Shown: positions 20,976-30,025, numbered from the stretch's first letter. The stretch is 64,000 bases of DNA from Oxalobacteraceae bacterium (GCA_947448025.1 CANFLV010000002.1:62001-126000); one strand, 5' to 3'. Notes: generated by a model from the sequence alone, not told the origin. Numbers and translations: made by a program.

Positions 20976-21731
20976 TTACAAAATAACGCAAACGCCGCTT
21001 TTTTTGACCTTGCGAAAGTCTTGCGGCAGCGCTCCAAAGAGCGCTTTCGGTATGCCCTGCGGGAGCTGGTCTGAGGTCTTGATGTATTCAATTTTCCCTT
21101 TCTGAAAGCCGCTCATCCAGTTGAATTCTGCCGGGTTCATGGCCGTGGCGAAGTCTTCGTCCGCACGTTCGACGATGATGAGCTTGCCTTGCTTGCTCCA
21201 TTCACACATCTTCCTGTAAAAAGCGACGTCATAGTCGCGCATCCTGCAGCAGACATTCGCCCAGGGATCGATCACCCAGCCATCCCCGCCGCAGACGCTA
21301 TAACCTTTCGGGCCGGCGATGGTCTCAGGGTGTTCTTCAACGCCATTGTCGACCAGGCAAAAGGCATGGTCGCCGGGGGGATTGATGGCGACGAACCAGG
21401 CTGTGCCAATGTTTTCGCGCCTGACCAGGTAGGCGGCGGCTGCCGCCATTTCCACGCAATTGCCGGTTGCATTCTGTTGATCAAGGACGTCGAAGCCGAA
21501 GGGAAGGATGTCGTCGGCATTGAATTTCCTGTCCTTGCGCAGGTGATTGATCTGGAATGAAGCGCCCATCGCATTCGTGTTGCGCCGCGTGACTTTCTCC
21601 AGCAAGCCCGGCGTCGATTTCAAGTCAAGGAAGGTCGTGTCATACATCTTGTTGGAGGATTTAGTCTTCCCTTTGAAGTAGGCGCGCACGGTGGCATGTA
21701 CTCCCCGGACCAGCGCTTCGTTGATTGCCAT
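20976..21731 (-). CDS. transglutaminase/papain-like-triad protein with C-terminal CaaX box (paralogue 2)
   Basis: 251 residues, ATG at 21731 with GAAGGAG eight bases upstream. It is clearly homologous to the next gene along its length (shared start MAINEALVR, core GNCVEMAAAAAYLV, DHAFCLVD, HPETI, GWVIDPWANVCC, RDYD). Predicted triad: Cys92, His122, Asp155. Residues ~185-235 differ strongly between the two proteins, yet the tails agree again: this one ends KVKKSGVCVIL, giving the same CVIL CaaX box. No secretion signal of the Sec type is visible; a type III, IV or VI route would be needed and no such genes are in the window. An AT-rich stretch upstream (21732-21830) probably holds the promoter. 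Enzyme class (protease, deamidase or acyl-transferase) cannot be fixed from sequence alone. Confidence 0.82.
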   Translation of the reverse strand: MAINEALVRGVHATVRAYFKGKTKSSNKMYDTTFLDLKSTPGLLEKVTRRNTNAMGASFQINHLRKDRKFNADDILPFGFDVLDQQNATGNCVEMAAAAAYLVRRENIGTAWFVAINPPGDHAFCLVDNGVEEHPETIAGPKGYSVCGGDGWVIDPWANVCCRMRDYDVAFYRKMCEWSKQGKLIIVERADEDFATAMNPAEFNWMSGFQKGKIEYIKTSDQLPQGIPKALFGALPQDFRKVKKSGVCVIL

Positions 21732-21864
21732 CGCTCATACTCCTTCGCCTTGTATTCCAGTAACACTAGCAAAAATTACTGTGGAAGACCGCGAAGCAGC
21801 TCGCAAATTTTAGTATATGCAACACTCGTGACGCCCGGTACTGTTAGCACTGACAGGCTGTAGC

Positions 21865-22875
21865 TCAGGACGCCAGCAATTCTCCCAGCGCCGCATGGAT
21901 AAAGCGCGCATCCACCGGATTATGCTGCGGCATGCCGGCGCGATGGCCCCAGTCCGAGGGGATGATCTGCAGCTTTGCGTTTTGCATGCGTGCGACTTCA
22001 CGGCGGCTATCTTCAACCTGAAAATACAGGTCTGTCGCACAGGGCATGATCAGGGTTCGCGCCTTGATCGCGCCGAGTGCTTTTGTGATGTCGCCGGCAT
22101 ACAGGCTATTGGCGCTGATATCGCCCTGTTGCCAGGCCCAGATGTGCGCAAGTAAATTCGCCGGATCGCGGCGCAGGAAATTGCCTTCCCAATTCGTCAC
22201 GACATAATCTTCGGCCGACGAGCAGCCGCTCTGGCGCCACAGTTCGTCGCGGTAAAAAGTTTGCGACATGGCCCAGCTCGCATAGACGCGCCCCATGGCG
22301 CGCAGGCCACGTTCGGGAAAGCCGGTGAAGCGACCATCCTGATAATGGACATCGGCGCACAGCGTGCCTTTGACGCCTTCGAGGAAGACTTGATTATGCG
22401 GCGCCGTTTTCGCCGCGCCGCAAATCACGGCGAGCCGCTCGACGGCATCGGGGAACAGCGCCGCCCAGTGATAGGCCTGCATGCCGCCCATCGACCAGCC
22501 GCAGGCCAGCGCGATGTGCTCGATGCCGTAGACGTCCTGCAGCATGCGCCGCTGCACCTGCACACTGTCGGCCAGCGTAAATTGCGGCCAGCGGCTGTTA
22601 TTCCATGGCGAGCTCGCATTGCTCGGCGAAGACGACAGGCCATTGCCGAACAAATTCGGCACGACGATGAAATAACGTTCCGGGTCGAGCGCGCCATGGG
22701 TGCCGATCATCCATTCGATGTCGGTATGCTGCGCACCGAAGGGCGTGAGCCACAGGATGACGTTGGAGCGATCGGCGTTGAGCGTACCGTAGGTCTGGTA
22801 GGCCAGTCGTGTGTTGCGGCAGCTGAGGCCGGATTGCAACTCTACGGTGCCGGCTTCAAAAATTTTAGTGTCCAT
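21865..22875 (-). CDS. alpha/beta-hydrolase, homoserine O-acetyltransferase (MetX)-like
   Basis: 336-residue alpha/beta-hydrolase of the MetX-like group. [21 protein letters not shown], the nucleophile elbow [12 protein letters not shown] (Ser128), CATDLYF (Asp) and SDWGHRAG (His) complete a Ser-Asp-His triad. MetX enzymes acetylate homoserine, but many relatives act as hydrolases or transferases on other substrates. Its place, seven bases after livF at the end of a transport/amidase operon, argues for a catabolic role on the imported compound and against methionine synthesis. Function therefore left open. Confidence 0.85.
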   Translation of the reverse strand: MDTKIFEAGTVELQSGLSCRNTRLAYQTYGTLNADRSNVILWLTPFGAQHTDIEWMIGTHGALDPERYFIVVPNLFGNGLSSSPSNASSPWNNSRWPQFTLADSVQVQRRMLQDVYGIEHIALACGWSMGGMQAYHWAALFPDAVERLAVICGAAKTAPHNQVFLEGVKGTLCADVHYQDGRFTGFPERGLRAMGRVYASWAMSQTFYRDELWRQSGCSSAEDYVVTNWEGNFLRRDPANLLAHIWAWQQGDISANSLYAGDITKALGAIKARTLIMPCATDLYFQVEDSRREVARMQNAKLQIIPSDWGHRAGMPQHNPVDARFIHAALGELLAS

Positions 22876-22882
22876 ATTTTCC

Positions 22883-23590
22883 CTAACCGCCCAGATAGGC
22901 TTCTTTGACCAGTGGATGACTGATCAGATTGTCAGTCGAATCTTCGAGCACGACGCGGCCGTTTTCGAGCAGGTAACCGCGCGTGGCCACCGACAGCGCC
23001 ATTGCCGCATTCTGTTCAACGAGCAGGATGGTCACGCCGAGTTTATTGATGCTGACGATCTTGTCGAATAATTGCTCAACGATGATAGGTGCCAGTCCCA
23101 GCGAAGGTTCATCCAGCAGCAGCAATTTTGGCCGGCCCATCAGGGCGCGACCGACGGCCAGCATTTGCTGCTCGCCGCCCGACATCGACCAGGCCAGCTG
23201 GCTGCGCCTTTCTGCCAGCCGCGGAAACAGGGCATACACACGCTCGAGATCATCGTCAATCGAGTCGCGCCGTTTGCGCCACGGTGTGGCACCGATCTCG
23301 AGATTCTCCTGCACTGACAAGCCGGAAAAGACGCGCCGACCTTCCGGCGAATGCGCAATCCCGAGACGCACGATGTCTTCCGGCGCGCGACCGACTAGCT
23401 TTTCTCCAATGAAGCTGATGCTGCCCGCCGACAGCGGCAGCAGACCCGAGATCGTGTGCAGGCTGGTGGTCTTGCCGGCGCCATTGGCGCCGATGAGCGT
23501 GACGATCTCGCCTTCATTAACGCGAAACGAAACCTCGTGCAGCGCCGTGATGCTGCCATAACGGACATTGATACCGGATACTTCAAGCAT
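22883..23590 (-). CDS. livF: branched-chain amino acid/amide ABC transporter ATP-binding protein LivF
   Basis: 235 residues from the ATG at 23590, preceded by AAGGAAG; the frame continues upstream but that part overlaps livMG. Walker [11 protein letters not shown]-loop, signature [17 protein letters not shown] and Walker [14 protein letters not shown] are intact. LivF pairs with LivG to power uptake of branched-chain amino acids or, in related systems, urea and short amides. It overlaps the end of livMG by eight bases. Confidence 0.95.
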   Translation of the reverse strand: MLEVSGINVRYGSITALHEVSFRVNEGEIVTLIGANGAGKTTSLHTISGLLPLSAGSISFIGEKLVGRAPEDIVRLGIAHSPEGRRVFSGLSVQENLEIGATPWRKRRDSIDDDLERVYALFPRLAERRSQLAWSMSGGEQQMLAVGRALMGRPKLLLLDEPSLGLAPIIVEQLFDKIVSINKLGVTILLVEQNAAMALSVATRGYLLENGRVVLEDSTDNLISHPLVKEAYLGG

Positions 23591-25442
23591 GGATTTCTTC
23601 CTTGGGCTGGCCTGATGGTGCGCTGTTGGCTGCGACACGCGCTTCGCGTGGACGGCCGAGATAGGCTTCGATGACCTGCGGATTGGTCTGAATTTCCTGC
23701 GGCGTGCCTTCGGCGATCTTCTTGCCGAAATCGAAGACCGTGATGCGGTCGGAAATACCCATCACCAGGCGCACATTGTGTTCGACAAAAATCACCGTGA
23801 TGCCGGCGTCGCGCAGGGCGACGATGGTTTCCATCAAGCGTGTCGATTCCTGCGGATTCATGCCGGCGGCAGGTTCATCGAGCAGCAAGACTTTCGGCTT
23901 GGTCGCTACGGCGCGGGCGATTTCCAGCAAACGCTGCTGCGCATACGCGAGGCTGCCAGCAGGACGCTCGGCAAAGGCAGCCAGGCCGACGAACTGCAGT
24001 GCTTCCATGGTGTCGGCGCGCATCGTCGCTTCCTGCTGCTTCTGGCCGCTCGTGCCGGCGAGGATGCCGAGCACATTCGCGCCGGTATTGCAGGATGCAC
24101 CGACCATCACGTTTTCGAGCACAGTCAGACTCTTGTAGACGCGGATATTCTGGAAGGTGCGCGACAGGCCGACTTTGGCGATCGCGCTCGGACGGCTGCC
24201 GATCAGCTCCACGCCGTCGAGCAGGACCGATCCTTCCTGCGCCTGATAGGCGCCTGACAGTACATTGAGGAAAGTCGTCTTGCCCGAACCATTCGGCCCG
24301 ATCACTGCATGTACACTGCCGCGCTTGACCGACAGGCTGACCGCATCGAGGGCAGTGAGGCCACCGAAGCGCATGGTCACGGCGCCGACTGCCATCACCG
24401 TCTGATCTTGCTCGCCGGTGGGCATCGCACTACGCTGCGCGCGCAATGTGACTGGCGTCGTGCTGTCGACTGCGGCTGCTGCTTCAGCCGGACGCGCTGC
24501 ATCACGCGTGAAGCGTTTGCGGATGCTCACCAGACCATCCGGCAGGAAGGTAATCATCAGGATCACGCCCACGCCGTACAGCACCATGTACCATTCTTTC
24601 AAAAAGCGCAGCGCTTCCGGCAAGGCTGTCAAGACCACCGTGCCGATCACCGCGCCAACTGCAGAACCAACGCCGCCGATGACGAGCATGACGAAGAACA
24701 GCACCGCCTGCGTATTCGAAAACAGGTCGGGGCTGACGTAATTGACGGTACCGACATAGAGGCTGCCGGCGATGCCCGCATAGATCGACGACAGCGCAAA
24801 CGCCAGCATTTTGACGCGCACAGTATCGACGCCCATCACTTCGGCGGCGATCTCGGAGTCACGCAGCGCGATCATCGAACGCCCGAGTTTCGAGGCACGC
24901 ACGCGCAGCGACAGCCATAGGGCCAGCGCGCACCAGACCAGCAGGAAGTAGTAATGCTGCACATGGCCGACCAGCGCATGACCGAACAGGCTCACAGGCG
25001 GCACGCCGCGCAAGCCCGAAGTGCCGCCCGTGACCGGTTCCCAGTGCACGAGTATTAGCTGCACGATTTCGCCAAAGGCAATCGTCGCCATCGCCAGGTA
25101 ATACGCCCGCAAACGCAGTGTCGGAATGCCCAGCAGCAGGCTGCATAAACCTGTTGCGACAGCAGCAGCCGGCAACGCCAGCCAGAAGGAAAAGCCATTC
25201 AGGGTCAGCCCGGCCGTGACATAAGCGCCAATACCCCAGAACGCCGCCTGGGCAAAATTAATCTGGCCGCAATAGCCGGTAATGAAATTTAAACCGACCA
25301 CGACGATCAGGCTGATCAGTCCGAGATTGACGAGCTGCAGCAGGTATTTGCCGGGCAGCGCAAACGGTAAGGCCAGCAGCACGACGGTCGCTAGCAGCGC
25401 CAGCAAGAGCAGGCGCAGTGGCGGAAATTTAAGGGAAGTCAT
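23583..25442 (-). CDS. livM: fused permease-ATPase of a Liv-type ABC transporter (LivM-LivG)
   Basis: 619 residues. Residues ~1-320 are a LivM permease with about nine helices, including the GLNFITGYCGQINFAQAAFWGIGAY block. A linker rich in Ala/Thr (about 325-350) leads into a LivG ATPase: Walker A GPNGSGKTT, LSRTFQNIR Q-loop, signature LAYAQQRLLEIARAV, Walker B VLLLDEPAAGMNP. The usual bacterial arrangement is two separate genes; here both are one continuous frame. The ATG at 25442 overlaps livH by four bases (ATGA), indicating coupled translation. With LivH, LivF and LivK this makes a complete importer in the inner membrane. Confidence 0.93.
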   Translation of the reverse strand: MTSLKFPPLRLLLLALLATVVLLALPFALPGKYLLQLVNLGLISLIVVVGLNFITGYCGQINFAQAAFWGIGAYVTAGLTLNGFSFWLALPAAAVATGLCSLLLGIPTLRLRAYYLAMATIAFGEIVQLILVHWEPVTGGTSGLRGVPPVSLFGHALVGHVQHYYFLLVWCALALWLSLRVRASKLGRSMIALRDSEIAAEVMGVDTVRVKMLAFALSSIYAGIAGSLYVGTVNYVSPDLFSNTQAVLFFVMLVIGGVGSAVGAVIGTVVLTALPEALRFLKEWYMVLYGVGVILMITFLPDGLVSIRKRFTRDAARPAEAAAAVDSTTPVTLRAQRSAMPTGEQDQTVMAVGAVTMRFGGLTALDAVSLSVKRGSVHAVIGPNGSGKTTFLNVLSGAYQAQEGSVLLDGVELIGSRPSAIAKVGLSRTFQNIRVYKSLTVLENVMVGASCNTGANVLGILAGTSGQKQQEATMRADTMEALQFVGLAAFAERPAGSLAYAQQRLLEIARAVATKPKVLLLDEPAAGMNPQESTRLMETIVALRDAGITVIFVEHNVRLVMGISDRITVFDFGKKIAEGTPQEIQTNPQVIEAYLGRPREARVAANSAPSGQPKEEIHA

Positions 25443-26305
25443 ACACGCTCACTTTGCTTTTCGCCGAACAAGCCTTGCGGCCGCACGAACAGGAAGCCGA
25501 CCATCACGACAAAGGAAATCACGTCGCGGAAATCGGAAGAAATATAGCCCGCAGCGAGCGTCTCGATCACGCCCAGCAGCAGTCCCGCCAGCACCGCGCC
25601 ATAAAGATTGCCGAAGCCGCCGATGACGCTGACGACGAAGGCTTTCAAGCCCAAAGCGCCGCCCATGGTCGGGTCAGCCAAAAATAGCGGCGACACCAGC
25701 AGTCCCGCCGCACCGGCGAGCATGGAGCCGAGCATGAAGGCCACCGCCACCGTGTAGCGCACGCGCACACCGACCAGGCGCGCCATGTCCATGTCCAGCG
25801 AGGTCGCACGAATCTGGCGGCCGAAGCGAGTGCGGTTCATGAACCACCATTGCAGCAAGAGCAGTACGGCTGTAGCCGCGAAGATGAACAGCACATGGCG
25901 CGAGATCACCACCGAGCCGAAGGCGATCTGCGCCGTCCCAAACGGTGAAGGCACCGACTGCGGCAAGGGGCCGAAGAAAATCAGTACAAGGTTTTCCAGC
26001 ACGATGCCCACAGCAATCGTGGTCAGGATCACCAGATAAAACGGCTTGCCGCGCAGAGGGTAATAGGCGACCAGCATGAAGATCACGCCGATGATGGCCA
26101 TCGCCGCAAAACTGATCAGGTAGGCGGCCCAGATCGGCAGTGCGAATTGCGTCATGGTCGTAAAGCCGAGAAAGGCGCCGAGCATCAGCAGCTGGCCCTG
26201 GGCGAAATTGACGATACGCACCGCATTGAAAATCTGCAGCAGGCCGAGCGCAATGAGCGCGTAAATCGCGCCCATGGCCAGGCCGTTAATGACGAGTTGT
26301 AGCAT
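25439..26305 (-). CDS. livH: branched-chain amino acid/amide ABC transporter permease LivH
   Basis: 288 residues from ATG 26305, starting MLQLVINGLAMGAIYALIALG with the typical QIFNAVRIVNFAQGQLLMLGAF segment of LivH. About eight membrane helices. It follows livK after a GC hairpin that sits ten bases before its start, and overlaps livMG by four bases. Confidence 0.94.
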   Translation of the reverse strand: MLQLVINGLAMGAIYALIALGLLQIFNAVRIVNFAQGQLLMLGAFLGFTTMTQFALPIWAAYLISFAAMAIIGVIFMLVAYYPLRGKPFYLVILTTIAVGIVLENLVLIFFGPLPQSVPSPFGTAQIAFGSVVISRHVLFIFAATAVLLLLQWWFMNRTRFGRQIRATSLDMDMARLVGVRVRYTVAVAFMLGSMLAGAAGLLVSPLFLADPTMGGALGLKAFVVSVIGGFGNLYGAVLAGLLLGVIETLAAGYISSDFRDVISFVVMVGFLFVRPQGLFGEKQSERV

Positions 26306-26315
26306 GGGCAATCGC

Positions 26316-26331
26316 CGCGGGTTTGCCCGCG
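26316..26331 (-). other. hairpin between livK and livH
   Basis: On the leftward transcript CGCGGG-CAAA-CCCGCG forms a 6-bp stem ending ten bases before the livH start. There is no T-run. Such stems between binding-protein and permease genes commonly protect the upstream message and raise binding-protein yield relative to the permease. Confidence 0.5.
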
Positions 26332-26413
26332 CACGCCTAAAAAATAAGCAAAAAAATCGGATGCAGCTGTAGCAGTATTTGCGGACCCGAAGTCGAGTCC
26401 GCGATGACTTGAT

Positions 26414-27574
26414 TTAGAAGCCAGCTTCCTTGATCGTCCCGACCATTTCCGTGGTCTTGCCCTTGTTGGCGTAGATGCCCATGGTGTGCGCCAGATTGCC
26501 GTCCTTGTCGGCGACGTAGGTGGTCAGCAAACCTTTCCAGTCCTTCAGCGCATGCAATTCATTACGCAAGCGCAGTGGATCGCAGCCGACCTTTTCGATC
26601 GCGGCTTTCAAGATGTACATGCCATCGCGATAGCCGAGCGCGAAGTTATCGGCCGGGATCTTGCTGCGCTCAAGGACGCGCTTGGAAAATGCCAGCGCCT
26701 TGGCATCAGTCGTCACCTGCGGGAATACGCCGCCGATGCCGATCGAGCCATCGGCTTCTTCCGGCGTCAGGTTCGCCAGCGTGGTCGGTGCCACGGCGCT
26801 CGAATTGCCGATCACGGGTATCGTGATGCCGAGGGCCTTGCGCTGCTTCATGACCAGCGCGACGTCACCGGGGCGACCGATCAGCACCAGCATGTCGGCG
26901 TTGGCGTTCTTGATTTTCGTGAGCTGGGCGCTCATGTCCTTGTCGTTCAAACCATAGCTTTCCACGGCGACGGGCTTGACCTTGAGCTTGTCGAAGGCCG
27001 CGATCAAGCCCTTGGCTGCGCCCAGGCCGTAATCGTCGGAGACGGTCAGGATGGCGGGCTGCTTCTTCTTCAGGTTCTCGACGACATAGTGTGGAATGGC
27101 ATCGGCCAGCTGGCCATCATGGACGTGGAAGCGGATCAGCCATGGATTGTCCTGCTTCATCAGCTGGCCATTCGTGCCCGCCGTGAAGACCGGAATACCG
27201 GCGCTCTTGATGGTGTCGTTTTGCGTAAAGATGTGCGGGCTGATCATCGATGAAAACACGGCGACTGGCTTGTCTTCGAGCAGGCGGTTCAGTGTGTTCA
27301 GGGCGGTCGTCGACGAGCCGGTCGCGTCTTCAATCGACAGCTTGATTTTCTTGCCGCCGATGCCGCCGGCGGCATTGATTTCTTCGACCGCATCTTCGAG
27401 GCCGAGCTTGGCTTGCACGCCCAGCAGGGCGACGCCGGAGGTCAGTGGCGTGCTCAGTGCAATATTAATCGGGCTCGGGCAGCTCGCGGGGGTTTGGGCG
27501 TAGGCATTCACGGTGAGCATTGCGGCCAGGGCAATCGCAGCGCGGGGAAACGAGAGGTGTGAAGCAGGGTGCAT
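26414..27574 (-). CDS. livK: periplasmic substrate-binding protein, LivK/amide-urea type
   Basis: 386 residues from the ATG at 27574 (CAGGAG six bases upstream); the frame is open 20 codons further but without a ribosome site. Signal peptide to about residue 27 (LTVNAYAQ). The mature part is a family-5 binding protein: INIALSTPLTSGVALLGVQAKLGLEDAVEEINAAGGIGGKKIKL is the standard opening, followed by the SVVAP-type ligand pocket and DGMYILKAAIEKVG near the end. It feeds the downstream LivH/LivMG/LivF importer. The ligand could be an amino acid, urea, or an amide handled by the amidase encoded just upstream (80 bases). Confidence 0.92.
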   Translation of the reverse strand: MHPASHLSFPRAAIALAAMLTVNAYAQTPASCPSPINIALSTPLTSGVALLGVQAKLGLEDAVEEINAAGGIGGKKIKLSIEDATGSSTTALNTLNRLLEDKPVAVFSSMISPHIFTQNDTIKSAGIPVFTAGTNGQLMKQDNPWLIRFHVHDGQLADAIPHYVVENLKKKQPAILTVSDDYGLGAAKGLIAAFDKLKVKPVAVESYGLNDKDMSAQLTKIKNANADMLVLIGRPGDVALVMKQRKALGITIPVIGNSSAVAPTTLANLTPEEADGSIGIGGVFPQVTTDAKALAFSKRVLERSKIPADNFALGYRDGMYILKAAIEKVGCDPLRLRNELHALKDWKGLLTTYVADKDGNLAHTMGIYANKGKTTEMVGTIKEAGF

Positions 27575-27653
27575 AAAAACTCCTGAAAATGGCATGGAAA
27601 AATAAGGCGTTTGGGTGCTTTGGCGTTGCGTCATACAGGTAATTAGGTCAGCG

Positions 27654-29228
27654 TTATTTGGCCAGCGGCGCGTCCATCAAGCTCACATGCGCGGCGACGA
27701 CTTTCCAGCCGGCGTCGGTGCGTATCCAGGTCTGGGTCTGGCGGCCGATGCGGCTGCTGCTTTCGCGCGTGAATTCTGTGCAGGCCGTGGCGCTGTCGCG
27801 CCCGAAGGTCGTGATGACGGTGTTGTGCAAATCGCGCATCAGGCCCACGGAAGGGCGGCCGGCGCGGAAGGCGCGAATCTGTGCGAAGCCGTACAGGTTT
27901 TCGCCCACGCCGTAGCGCAGCGTATGCGCGCTGTCGAGGAAGAGGTGATCGAGCACCGCGACTTCGTTATGCACGAGCGCATGTTCATAGCGCGCAAACA
28001 TGGCTTGCACTTCCGCGAGCACTTCGGGGCGATTGATTTCAGGCTGGCCGGGACCCTGATCGCGCACATCATGCGCAATGACGAAATCGAGCAGCGCCTG
28101 ATCCGCGCCCGGCGCCATCATCAGCGACAGGCCGAGCGGCAAGCCATCTACGCTCGCAGCCGGTACGCTCACTTGCGGCGCACCCGACATGCCGGCGATG
28201 CACAGCATGCGCATGGCTTTGCCGCGGAAGACTTCGAGCTGGTCACCCGGCGTATTCAGTTCAGGTGCCACGCCCGGTGCGCTCGGCAGGCACAGTACGG
28301 TGCCCGGTGTGAGGATGGTCGCGAGGCGCAAGCGAAAGGCATCGCGCACGCGCTGTGCCGGGGCCGTGTCGCTGGCCTGAATTTTTGCGGCGCCTTGAAA
28401 TCGCTCGGCAATGCCGGGACCGAATTGCGGCTGTTCGCGCGTTATCCATGCGCCATGCGCAGCCCAGATTTCCGCGCCTTGCAAGGTGCGGAAGGCCAGC
28501 ATCAATTCATCCTGATGATCATTGGCGACGTGGACCTCAATGACCTCGGCAAACTGTGCGCGCAAGCGTTCAACTGCAGGTTCCAGTGCGCTGCGTTCGG
28601 CATCGCCTAACTGTGCAAACAGGTCGCTGGCGATCACCAGTCGCGTCGGCGTTTGTGGTGCAGCATCTTCGCCGAGCAGCACCGTGCCGACGCGTTTGAG
28701 ATGGTCGGCGCTGCTGGCAAACCAGCCAACCGTATCAAAGCTCTCTGCCAGCGGTGCGAGTCCTGCCGTGGTGACCCGGCCATGCGAAGGGCGCATGCCA
28801 TACACACCGCAGTAGCTGGCCGGCAGACGCACGGAGCCGCCGCAGTCGGTGCCGAGACCAATATCGATCAAGTCGGAGGCGACCGCCGAGACCGAGCCGC
28901 TGGATGAGCCGCCCGGAATGCGACCCGGTGCGCGCGGATTCGGTGGCGTGCCGTAATGCCAGTTCTCGCCATTGAGACTGTAGGTCATTTCATCGGTGAC
29001 GGTGATGCCGGTCATTTTCGCACCAGCGGCGAGCAGGGCGGCGACAGCGGCAGCATTGTGGAGTGCTGCGGCGTGGGTGCGCTGCCAGTCGGGACTGCCG
29101 AAGCCAGTCACATGGCCAGCGATGTCAAACACATCCTTCACGCCCAGGCGCAGGCCGTCGAGCACGCCCGAGCCGGTAGCGTCAAGGCTGATGCTGGCCG
29201 CGCAAAATGGGGAAGTTGAAACGCTCAT
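27654..29228 (-). CDS. amidase fused to an AtzH-like (DUF3225) domain
   Basis: 524 residues from ATG 29228, preceded by AGGAG. Residues 1-~395 are an amidase-signature enzyme: LRLGVKDVFDI (Lys31), GGSSSGS (cis-Ser about 109) and DCGGSVRLPAS (nucleophile Ser132) form the Ser-cisSer-Lys triad. Residues ~400-524 (RPEVLAEVQAMFARYEHALV to GWKVVAAHVSLMD) are a NTF2-like AtzH/DUF3225 domain. In cyanuric-acid degradation AtzE-type amidases and AtzH act on carboxylated biuret/urea intermediates, so a fused AtzE-AtzH enzyme on a carboxy-urea or related amide is a reasonable inference. The start overlaps the tetR stop by four bases, so the two genes are coupled. Confidence 0.9.
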   Translation of the reverse strand: MSVSTSPFCAASISLDATGSGVLDGLRLGVKDVFDIAGHVTGFGSPDWQRTHAAALHNAAAVAALLAAGAKMTGITVTDEMTYSLNGENWHYGTPPNPRAPGRIPGGSSSGSVSAVASDLIDIGLGTDCGGSVRLPASYCGVYGMRPSHGRVTTAGLAPLAESFDTVGWFASSADHLKRVGTVLLGEDAAPQTPTRLVIASDLFAQLGDAERSALEPAVERLRAQFAEVIEVHVANDHQDELMLAFRTLQGAEIWAAHGAWITREQPQFGPGIAERFQGAAKIQASDTAPAQRVRDAFRLRLATILTPGTVLCLPSAPGVAPELNTPGDQLEVFRGKAMRMLCIAGMSGAPQVSVPAASVDGLPLGLSLMMAPGADQALLDFVIAHDVRDQGPGQPEINRPEVLAEVQAMFARYEHALVHNEVAVLDHLFLDSAHTLRYGVGENLYGFAQIRAFRAGRPSVGLMRDLHNTVITTFGRDSATACTEFTRESSSRIGRQTQTWIRTDAGWKVVAAHVSLMDAPLAK

Positions 29229-29893
29229 GCGGGGACTCCTGATGTTAAAAAGCTCAGCAACATTTGCTGGTTCTGCTGTTTGTGTTCCGCCTGCCATTGC
29301 GGCGTGAGTAAGTCCGTCTTGAAAATCCAGGACAGCGTGTAGGCATTCGATTTGTGGAAGTAGGCATGGCTGACGAGCGCCACATACAGATGCAGCGGAT
29401 CGATCCCGGCCCGCACACTGCCGTCGGCGACGCCGCGCTGCAAAAGGTCTTGCAAATTCGCGATCACGGGCGAGGCCATCACAGGAATCAGCGCCGACTT
29501 TTTCATGAAGCGCGCGCGGTTCAGGTTTTCGGACGACAGCAGGTTCATTAATTCCGGATGCGCGCCGAAGTGGCTGTCGATGTAGTCGTTCATTTGCATC
29601 AGGCCAGCTAGCGGCGGCAGGGCGCTGAAATCGAGTTTGGTTTCTTCGAGGCGCAGTGAGGCCAGCGCGTGCTCGAGCACTTCGATGTAGAGGTTTTCCT
29701 TGCCGCCGAAGTAGTGATAAATCATGCGGATATTGACCTTGGCGCGCTTGGCCAATTGTTCGATGCGCGCGCCGCTGTAACCCTTCGCGGCGAACTCGGA
29801 AACAGCGACCTTGAGGATGCGCGCGCGGCTGGCTTCGGCATCGCGTTTGGGTTTGGTCGGTGCGGCCTTCCTGGCTTTGCTCGCGCTCGTCAT
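29225..29893 (-). CDS. TetR-family transcriptional regulator
   Basis: 222 residues from ATG 29893 (GGGAGG five bases upstream). The helix-turn-helix is RARILKVAVSEFAAKGYSGARIEQLAKRAKVNIRMIYHYFGGKENLY, after a basic Ala/Lys-rich lead. The C-terminal ligand domain resembles the YsiA/RutR-like group. It heads the tetR-amidase-livKH-livMG-livF operon and likely represses it until the substrate or a breakdown product binds. A palindrome at 30008-30025 is the candidate operator. Confidence 0.92.
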   Translation of the reverse strand: MTSASKARKAAPTKPKRDAEASRARILKVAVSEFAAKGYSGARIEQLAKRAKVNIRMIYHYFGGKENLYIEVLEHALASLRLEETKLDFSALPPLAGLMQMNDYIDSHFGAHPELMNLLSSENLNRARFMKKSALIPVMASPVIANLQDLLQRGVADGSVRAGIDPLHLYVALVSHAYFHKSNAYTLSWIFKTDLLTPQWQAEHKQQNQQMLLSFLTSGVPA

Positions 29894-30007
29894 GCAGCCT
29901 CCCGGGAGCGGGTAGTCAGTGCGTGCTGCAGGGACGTTGATGGCATGGCGGTTTCTCAAATGCTGGGTGACCTGGCTCTATTCGCAAGAGCTGTGCCAGC
30001 GTTTGAA

Positions 30008-30025
30008 TAAGTAATAAGTTACTTA
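30008..30025. promoter_or_regulatory. candidate TetR operator, perfect palindrome
   Basis: TAAGTAA-TAAG-TTACTTA (30008-30025) is a perfect 7-bp inverted repeat with a 4-base centre, of the size bound by TetR dimers. It lies in the AT-rich region 115 bases before the tetR start and downstream of the NMT1 operon terminator, where the tetR promoter is expected. Confidence 0.5.
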
